From assembly GCA_902554765.1 (NCBI GenBank), contig CACDPY010000002.1, positions 62,001 to 126,000 on the forward strand: a DNA stretch of 64,000 bases, read 5' to 3'. This DNA is from an uncultured Pelagibacteraceae bacterium. GTDB lineage: Bacteria; Pseudomonadota; Alphaproteobacteria; Pelagibacterales; Pelagibacteraceae. The notes under the pieces were generated by a model, which was given only the letters and a program-made list of their open reading frames with translations, had not been told where the DNA came from and ran no database searches. A program made the translations under genes and the position numbers. This document shows, piece after piece, positions 57,622 through 64,000 of the stretch. Numbering within the stretch: the first letter of the stretch is position 1; the number at the start of each line of letters is the position of its first letter.

Positions 57622-59025
57622 ATGCCTAATACTCTTTACGATAAAATTTGGAACGATCACTTAGTAGATCAACAAGATGATGGAACTGCTTTACTATTTG
57701 TTGACAGACATTTAGTTCATGAAGTTACTAGTCCCCAGGCTTTTGAGGGATTAAGAAATTCTAAACGTAAAGTGAGGCATCCTAGATTAACTCTTGCTGT
57801 TGCGGATCATAATGTCCCCACAACAGATAGGTCTAAGGGCATTTCAGATCGAGAGTCAAAAATACAAGTCGAAACTTTAGAAGCTAATTGTAAAGAATTC
57901 GGTGTTAAACTTTTCGGAATGGATGATAAAAGACAAGGCATTGTTCATGTTACTGGTCCTGAACAAGGCTTCACACAACCAGGTACAGTTATTGTTTGTG
58001 GAGATAGTCATACAGCTACTCATGGTGCATTCGGTGCTTTAGCATTTGGAATCGGAACTTCAGAAGTAGAACACGTTTTAGCAACACAAACATTGGTTCA
58101 AAAAAAAGCAAAAAATTTTAGAATAAATGTTGATGGTAAACTCCCATTAGGTGTTACATCTAAAGATGTAATTCTTCAAATTATTGGAAAAATTGGTACA
58201 GCAGGTGGAACTGGCTGTGTAATAGAGTACGCTGGTGACTTAATTAGATCATTGAGTGTTGAGCAAAGAATGACGATTTGCAATATGACAATTGAAGGTG
58301 GTGCTAGAGCAGGATTGATCGCTCCTGATGAAAAGATATTCAAATACTTAGAAGGTAGACCAATGTCACCTAAGGGAAAAGATTGGTATAAAGCTTTAGA
58401 ATATTGGAAAAATTTAAATTCTGATGAAGGTGCTAAATTTGACAAAGAAATTAATCTAAAGGCTGATGAAATTTTGCCTATGATAACTTGGGGTACGTCT
58501 CCTCAGGACGTGATTACAATTGATGAAAAAGTACCAAATCCACAAAATGAAAAAGATGAGGATAAAAAAAATTCTTTAGAGAGAGCACTTAATTATATGG
58601 GTTTAAAACCAAATATGGCAGCTAAAGATATTAAGATAGACAAAGTATTTATTGGAAGCTGCACGAATGGTAGAATAGAGGATTTAAGAGAGGCTGCAAA
58701 AATTTTAAAAGATAAAAAAATAGCTTCACACGTCCAAGCAATGGTTGTTCCAGGGTCGGGCTTAGTTAAAGAACAAGCAGAACAAGAGGGTTTAGATAAA
58801 ATTTTTGTAAATTCTGGTTTTGAATGGAGAGAACCAGGTTGCTCTATGTGTTTAGCAATGAATGCAGATAAATTAAAACCTGAAGAGAGATGTGCCTCTA
58901 CATCAAACAGAAATTTTGAGGGTAGACAAGGAAGAGGTGGAAGAACTCATTTAGTAAGCCCAGGCATGGCAGCCGCAGCAGCAATATCTGGAAACCTTGA
59001 CGATGTAAGAAAGTATCAAAATTAA
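57622..59025 (+). CDS. leuC: 3-isopropylmalate dehydratase large subunit
   Basis: [76 protein letters not shown]. Confidence 0.98.
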   Translation: MPNTLYDKIWNDHLVDQQDDGTALLFVDRHLVHEVTSPQAFEGLRNSKRKVRHPRLTLAVADHNVPTTDRSKGISDRESKIQVETLEANCKEFGVKLFGMDDKRQGIVHVTGPEQGFTQPGTVIVCGDSHTATHGAFGALAFGIGTSEVEHVLATQTLVQKKAKNFRINVDGKLPLGVTSKDVILQIIGKIGTAGGTGCVIEYAGDLIRSLSVEQRMTICNMTIEGGARAGLIAPDEKIFKYLEGRPMSPKGKDWYKALEYWKNLNSDEGAKFDKEINLKADEILPMITWGTSPQDVITIDEKVPNPQNEKDEDKKNSLERALNYMGLKPNMAAKDIKIDKVFIGSCTNGRIEDLREAAKILKDKKIASHVQAMVVPGSGLVKEQAEQEGLDKIFVNSGFEWREPGCSMCLAMNADKLKPEERCASTSNRNFEGRQGRGGRTHLVSPGMAAAAAISGNLDDVRKYQN

Positions 59026-59026
59026 C

Positions 59027-59632
59027 ATGCAAAAATTTAATACATTAAAGAGTATACCAGCATATTTGCCGATAGTGAATATAGATACTGATATGATTAT
59101 TCCTAAACAATTTTTAAAAACAATTAAAAGAACAGGCTTAGGTAAAAATTTATTTTTTGAGATGAGGTATGATGATGAGGGAAATGAGATTGATAATTTT
59201 GTTTTAAATCAAAATCCTTTTAATAATTCAAAAATTTTAATTGCAGGTAAAAATTTTGGTTGTGGTTCGTCAAGAGAGCACGCTCCATGGGCATTATTAG
59301 ATTTCGGTATTACTTGTGTAATTAGTTCAAGTTTTGCAGATATTTTTTATAGTAACTGTTTTAAAAATGGAATTTTGCCCATTATTTTAGATGATAATAA
59401 AATTAAGGAGTTATCAGAATATGCAAAAAGAAAAGAGGAAATTTTTATAGATCTTAATGAAGAAAAGATCATTTACGGAAATAGTGAGACAAAATTTAAA
59501 GTAGATACATTTAAGAAGAAATGTTTATTAGAAGGGTTGGACGATATAGCACTATCTTTAAAAAAATCAGATAAAATAGAAAATTTTGAAAATAATTTAA
59601 AAGTAAAAAAACCATGGATATTTAATGATTAA
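59027..59632 (+). CDS. leuD: 3-isopropylmalate dehydratase small subunit
   Basis: [58 protein letters not shown]. Confidence 0.98.
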   Translation: MQKFNTLKSIPAYLPIVNIDTDMIIPKQFLKTIKRTGLGKNLFFEMRYDDEGNEIDNFVLNQNPFNNSKILIAGKNFGCGSSREHAPWALLDFGITCVISSSFADIFYSNCFKNGILPIILDDNKIKELSEYAKRKEEIFIDLNEEKIIYGNSETKFKVDTFKKKCLLEGLDDIALSLKKSDKIENFENNLKVKKPWIFND

Positions 59633-60731
59633 AGTAAAAAAAAGAAAAATATTATTATTGCCTGGAGATGGAATCGGCCCAGAAGTTATTAGAGAAGTAA
59701 GAAAAATAATTAATTGGTTCAATGATAAAAAGTCTCTCGATTTTGAAATAGATGAAGATCTTGCTGGTGGCTGTTCTTATGACAAACATGGAATCCCTAT
59801 CACAGACGAGGTATTTTATAAAGCTTTAGAAAGTGCAGTAGTAATGCTTGGTGCGGTTGGTGGCCCAAAATGGGACGGTGTAGAATTTTCAAAAAAACCT
59901 GAGAGAGCCTTATTAAAATTAAGAAAAGAATTAAAGTTATTTGCTAATTTACGACCAGCAATATGTTTTGAACAATTAGTTGATGCATCAACATTAAAAC
60001 CAGAAATAGTTTCTGGTTTGGATTTAATGATCGTTAGAGAGTTGACAGGTGGAATATATTTTGGTGAACCGCGAGGTATTAAACCGATTGAAAATGGCGA
60101 AAGAAAAGGAATTAATACTCATACTTACACTAGCAGTGAAATAATTAGAGTTGCTAGAATTGCTTTCGATTTAGCTAAAAAGAGATCAAACAAAGTCACT
60201 TCATGTGAAAAATCAAATGTTATGGAAGCGGGACAACTTTGGAAAGAAGAAGTTCAAGCATTACATGATAAAGAATATATGGATGTTAAATTAAGTCATA
60301 TGCTTGCTGATAATTGTTCGATGCAGTTACTAAGAAACCCAAAACAATTTGACGTGATAGTAACTGATAATTTGTTTGGAGACATGTTATCAGATCAAGC
60401 TTCTATGCTGACTGGATCTTTGGGTTTATTACCATCAGCTTCTCTAGGGGCAAAAAATAAAGATGGTGAAATGAGAGCGATGTATGAACCTATACATGGA
60501 TCTGCTCCTGATATCGCTGGTAAAGGGATTGCCAATCCAATTGCTAGCATATTGAGTTTTGCTATGGCTTTAAGATATTCTTTGGATCTAGATAAGGAGG
60601 CTCAAGATCTAGAAAAAGCAGTGCAGGACGTTCTAAATGATGGATTAAGAACTAAAGACATTCTATCAGATGGAATGAAAGAAGTTTCTACTGCCCAAAT
60701 GGGTGATGCGATAATTTCAAAATTGCAATAA
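59625..60731 (+). CDS. leuB: 3-isopropylmalate dehydrogenase
   Basis: [86 protein letters not shown]. Confidence 0.98.
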   Translation: MIKVKKRKILLLPGDGIGPEVIREVRKIINWFNDKKSLDFEIDEDLAGGCSYDKHGIPITDEVFYKALESAVVMLGAVGGPKWDGVEFSKKPERALLKLRKELKLFANLRPAICFEQLVDASTLKPEIVSGLDLMIVRELTGGIYFGEPRGIKPIENGERKGINTHTYTSSEIIRVARIAFDLAKKRSNKVTSCEKSNVMEAGQLWKEEVQALHDKEYMDVKLSHMLADNCSMQLLRNPKQFDVIVTDNLFGDMLSDQASMLTGSLGLLPSASLGAKNKDGEMRAMYEPIHGSAPDIAGKGIANPIASILSFAMALRYSLDLDKEAQDLEKAVQDVLNDGLRTKDILSDGMKEVSTAQMGDAIISKLQ

Positions 60732-60757
60732 TCTATCAATTATTCTAAACTATTTTT

Positions 60758-62521
60758 ATGCCAAGCTATACTGCACCAGTAGAAGATATGATGTTTCTCT
60801 TCGAGAAGTTAAGAGATAATGAAAAATATAATGAATTAGAAAAATATAAAGAAGTTAGTTCAGATTTAGTTAAAGATATTTTAGAAGAAGCTGCGAAAAT
60901 AAATCAAAATTTAATCCTTCCACTTGCAAAAGCAGGTGATGAAAATCCTGCAGTTTTAGAAAATGGTGTAGTAAGAACACCTCCAGGATATAAAGAAGCA
61001 TATAAAAAATATATTGAAGATGGGTGGACCTCTTTATCTTGCGATCCAAAATATGGTGGGCAAGGAATGCCAAAAACAGTAAGTGCATTTTTTGATGAGA
61101 TGTTATCTTCTGCAAGTTTATCATTTAAACTTTACAGTGAACTGAGTATAGGCGCGTATAATTGTATAAATCATCATGCATCAGATGAATTAAAAAATAA
61201 GTATTTACCAAAAATAGTTGAAGGTAAATGGAGTGGCACCATGTGTTTAACAGAACCTGTTTGTGGAACTGATTTAGGACTTTTAAAAACAAAAGCTGAA
61301 AAACAAAATGATGGAACATATAAAATTAGTGGTCAAAAAATATTTATAACTTCAGGCGACCATGATCTTACTGAAAATATTATTCATTTGGTAATCGCTA
61401 GAGCCACAGATTCTCCAGCAGGCACAAAGGGCATAAGTTTATTTTTAGTTCCTAAATTTGTAGTCAACGAAGACGGAAGCGTAGGACCAAGAAATGGGAT
61501 ATCAACAGGTTCTATTGAAAGTAAAATGGGTATAAAAGGTTCTGCAACATGTGTATTAAATTTTGATGGAGCTACTGGTTATATGATTGGCACAAAAGAT
61601 AAAGGTTTAAACGCAATGTTTACAATGATGAATCTAGAAAGGATAGTCGTAGGAATCCAAGGGTTAGGAATTTCAGAGATTGCTTATCAAAATTCACTTG
61701 CATATGCAAAAGAGAGAAAACAAGGTAAGACAAATAAAACTAAATCGACCAATGGTGCTGATTTTATAATTGAACATGCAGATATAAGAAAATCATTACT
61801 AAATATGAAATCAATTATTGAAGGCGAGAGAGCTTTGTGTTTTTGGTTATCACAACAAACTGAAGTAAGTTTGAACCATCAGGATGAAAAAGTACGTCAG
61901 GAAGCTTCCGATTTTGTTTCTTTGATGACACCAGTAGTAAAATCATTGTTTACTGATTTGGGTATGGAAATAACCAATGATGCAATGCAAATTCATGGAG
62001 GTTATGGTTATACAAAAGATCAAGGAATAGAACAGTTATATAGAGATAATAGAATAACCCCAATATACGAAGGTACGAATTCTGTGCAGGCAGCAGATTT
62101 AGTTTTTAGAAAATTATCAAATAAAAATGGAGATATAATTAATAAATTTATAGATTTAATAAAGTCTGAAACAGATTTAGATAACGAAAAGATTAAGCCA
62201 TTTACAAAGGAATTTAAGTATTATTTGGATATTTTAACTAAATTTAGTGAATGGATAAACGAAAAAACGAAAAGCGATAAAGACGATGTTAGTGCTGCTG
62301 CAAATGATTATCTAAAAACTCTTGGTTTTGTTTCTGTTGCTTATGCTTGGATAAAAGTCTTGGACGTAAGTTTTAAAGATTATAATGAAAACAAAAGTTT
62401 TTATGATGATAAAATTAACACTGCAAAATTTTATTTTGAAAAAGTTTTACCTAGAGCCGAGCTACATTATAAATCTGCTATTTCTGGAAGCTCAAATATT
62501 ATGAATTTTAAATTTAATTAG
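60758..62521 (+). CDS. dmdC: Large acyl-CoA dehydrogenase, likely 3-methylmercaptopropionyl-CoA dehydrogenase (DmdC-like)
   Basis: GWTSLSCDPKYGGQGMPKTV; GTMCLTEPVCGTDLGLLKTKAEKQNDGTYKISGQKIFITSGDHDLTENIIHLVIAR; MQIHGGYGYTKDQGIEQLYRDNRITPIYEGTNSVQA; 587 aa, followed by an AMP-binding ligase. Confidence 0.8.
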   Translation: MPSYTAPVEDMMFLFEKLRDNEKYNELEKYKEVSSDLVKDILEEAAKINQNLILPLAKAGDENPAVLENGVVRTPPGYKEAYKKYIEDGWTSLSCDPKYGGQGMPKTVSAFFDEMLSSASLSFKLYSELSIGAYNCINHHASDELKNKYLPKIVEGKWSGTMCLTEPVCGTDLGLLKTKAEKQNDGTYKISGQKIFITSGDHDLTENIIHLVIARATDSPAGTKGISLFLVPKFVVNEDGSVGPRNGISTGSIESKMGIKGSATCVLNFDGATGYMIGTKDKGLNAMFTMMNLERIVVGIQGLGISEIAYQNSLAYAKERKQGKTNKTKSTNGADFIIEHADIRKSLLNMKSIIEGERALCFWLSQQTEVSLNHQDEKVRQEASDFVSLMTPVVKSLFTDLGMEITNDAMQIHGGYGYTKDQGIEQLYRDNRITPIYEGTNSVQAADLVFRKLSNKNGDIINKFIDLIKSETDLDNEKIKPFTKEFKYYLDILTKFSEWINEKTKSDKDDVSAAANDYLKTLGFVSVAYAWIKVLDVSFKDYNENKSFYDDKINTAKFYFEKVLPRAELHYKSAISGSSNIMNFKFN

Positions 62522-62522
62522 A

Positions 62523-64000
62523 ATGAATCATTACGATGCAAATTTAGATAAAAATGCTGCAAATTATGTTCCATTAACACCTTTATCTTTCTTAGAAAGA
62601 GCGAAAGATGTTTACCCAAATTATGAGGCAATAGTATATGAAGATAGAAAATATACTTGGAAAGAAGTTTACAAAAGAGCTACTAAATTTGCTAGTGCAT
62701 TAGAAAAAATTGGTATTAAAAAAGGAGATACTGTTTCGTTTTTAGCTTTTAACACTCCTGAAATTTTTGAGGCCCATTATTCTGTTCCAATGACAGGTGC
62801 TGTGTTAAATACAATTAATATTAGATTAGATGCAAATACCATCTCTTACATCCTGAGTCATAGCGATGCAAAAGTACTAGTGGTAGATAGACAACTTCAT
62901 ATTGAGGTAAAAAAAGCTCTAAGTAAATTAGATAAAAAAATTACCGTAATTGATATTCACGATAAATTTGCTGATCAGTCAAAATTAGAAAAAATTGGTG
63001 ATTTGGAATATGAAAATTTTCTTAATACAGGTGATGATAATTATATTTGGAAAATGCCAGAAGATGAGTGGCAAGCTATATCTTTGAGTTATACTTCAGG
63101 TACAACTGGAAATCCTAAAGGTGTTGTTTATCATCATAGAGGCTCTTATCTAATGTCAACTGGAAGTGCTGTAGCTTGGAATATGCCTAATAGATTAAAT
63201 TTTTTAACAATTGTTCCAATGTTCCACTGTAATGGCTGGTGTTATCCCTGGACAGTTCCAATGTTGAATGGAAGAACCATTTGTTTACGAAACATAGATG
63301 TCAAAAAGATTTTTGAGTTAATAGATAAATATGATGTTACTCATTTTGGAGGTGCACCAATTGTATTAAATATGATAACAGGCGCTCCTGAAAGTGACCG
63401 AAAAAAATTAAAGAATAAAGTTCAAGTGCTTACTGCAGGTGCTCCACCCCCAAGTATAATTTTCAAAAAAATGAAAGAACTTGGTTTTGAAGTAATGCAC
63501 GTTTATGGTTTAACTGAAACCTATGGTCATGTTACTCAATGTGCTTGGAATGATGATTGGAATGAATTTGACGAAGAAAAGCAAAATGAAATTAAAGCAA
63601 GACAAGGAGTTCGATATCCTAATCTTGAAGGAGCAGCAATTATGGATCCTGAAACCATGAAAGAAGTTCCAAAAGATGGAAAAACGATTGGTGAAATTAT
63701 GCTAAGAGGAAATGTTGTAATGAAGGGTTATTTCAAAGATAAGGCTGCAACTGATAAGGCTATGGCTGGCGGATGGTTTCATTCTGGAGACTTAGCGGTT
63801 ATGCATCCAGATGGATATGTTAAAATACAAGATAGATCAAAAGATATAATTATTTCTGGTGGAGAAAATATTTCATCAATCGAAATAGAAAACACTTTAA
63901 GTAAACACCCTTCAGTATCAATTGCTGCTGTAGTAGCTAAACCTGATGAAAAGTGGGGAGAAGTTCCTTGCGCATTTATTGAAATGGTTAAAGACAAGCC
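62523..64000 (+). CDS. dmdB: Acyl-CoA synthetase, likely 3-methylmercaptopropionate-CoA ligase (DmdB-like), truncated by window end (not in the ORF track)
   Basis: Manual translation MNHYDANLDKNAANYVPLTPLSFLERAKDVYPNYEAIVYEDRKYTW...SLSYTSGTTGNPKGVVYHHRGSYLM...VYGLTETYGHVTQCAW...GWFHSGDLAVMHPDGYVKIQDRSKDIIISGGENISSIEIE. Confidence 0.8.
   Translation, partial: MNHYDANLDKNAANYVPLTPLSFLERAKDVYPNYEAIVYEDRKYTWKEVYKRATKFASALEKIGIKKGDTVSFLAFNTPEIFEAHYSVPMTGAVLNTINIRLDANTISYILSHSDAKVLVVDRQLHIEVKKALSKLDKKITVIDIHDKFADQSKLEKIGDLEYENFLNTGDDNYIWKMPEDEWQAISLSYTSGTTGNPKGVVYHHRGSYLMSTGSAVAWNMPNRLNFLTIVPMFHCNGWCYPWTVPMLNGRTICLRNIDVKKIFELIDKYDVTHFGGAPIVLNMITGAPESDRKKLKNKVQVLTAGAPPPSIIFKKMKELGFEVMHVYGLTETYGHVTQCAWNDDWNEFDEEKQNEIKARQGVRYPNLEGAAIMDPETMKEVPKDGKTIGEIMLRGNVVMKGYFKDKAATDKAMAGGWFHSGDLAVMHPDGYVKIQDRSKDIIISGGENISSIEIENTLSKHPSVSIAAVVAKPDEKWGEVPCAFIEMVKDK

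Overview
This 64 kb, AT-rich, densely packed bacterial chromosome window has the content and compactness of a streamlined marine alphaproteobacterium of the SAR11/Pelagibacterales type (inferred from gene content; no database search was possible). It contains: the end of a histidine operon (hisA-hisF-[sulfotransferase]-hisE) with HIT and GNAT genes; lolA/ftsK; a UbiH-like hydroxylase; one tRNA-Gly(GCC); purH; a heparinase II/III-like gene; rpe; a sodium:solute symporter with a DUF4212-type small subunit; acs; tsaD; hemC/hemD; folD; a photolyase/cryptochrome neighbourhood; argG; hspQ; the cytochrome c maturation operon ccmCDEFGH; an alpha-hydroxy-acid oxidation cluster next to a TRAP transporter and an amidase; ftsY/dapF; ffh-rpsP-trmD-rplS; leuCDB; and dmdC/dmdB-like genes at the right edge. 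No mobile elements, CRISPR arrays or obvious phage genes were seen. Observations most worth a second look: (i) a three-hairpin candidate structured RNA directly upstream of ffh; (ii) a 14-bp stem at the predicted 5' end of the ccm operon transcript; (iii) a photolyase FAD-domain protein with a C-terminal rather than N-terminal alpha/beta-looking region, convergent with a DPRP-type photolyase and a 42-aa DUF2256-like ORF missing from the track; (iv) an EF-hand-like loop inside the sodium symporter; (v) a ~60-residue polylysine extension on acetyl-CoA synthetase; (vi) perfect 48-bp tandem repeats in rpsP with a related tail in rplS; (vii) same-direction one-base homopolymer frameshifts in the adjacent genes tsaD and hemC; (viii) a strong terminator between dctP and dctQ. 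I found no clearly new multi-gene system; the best candidates for novelty are the two RNA leaders and the rearranged photolyase.
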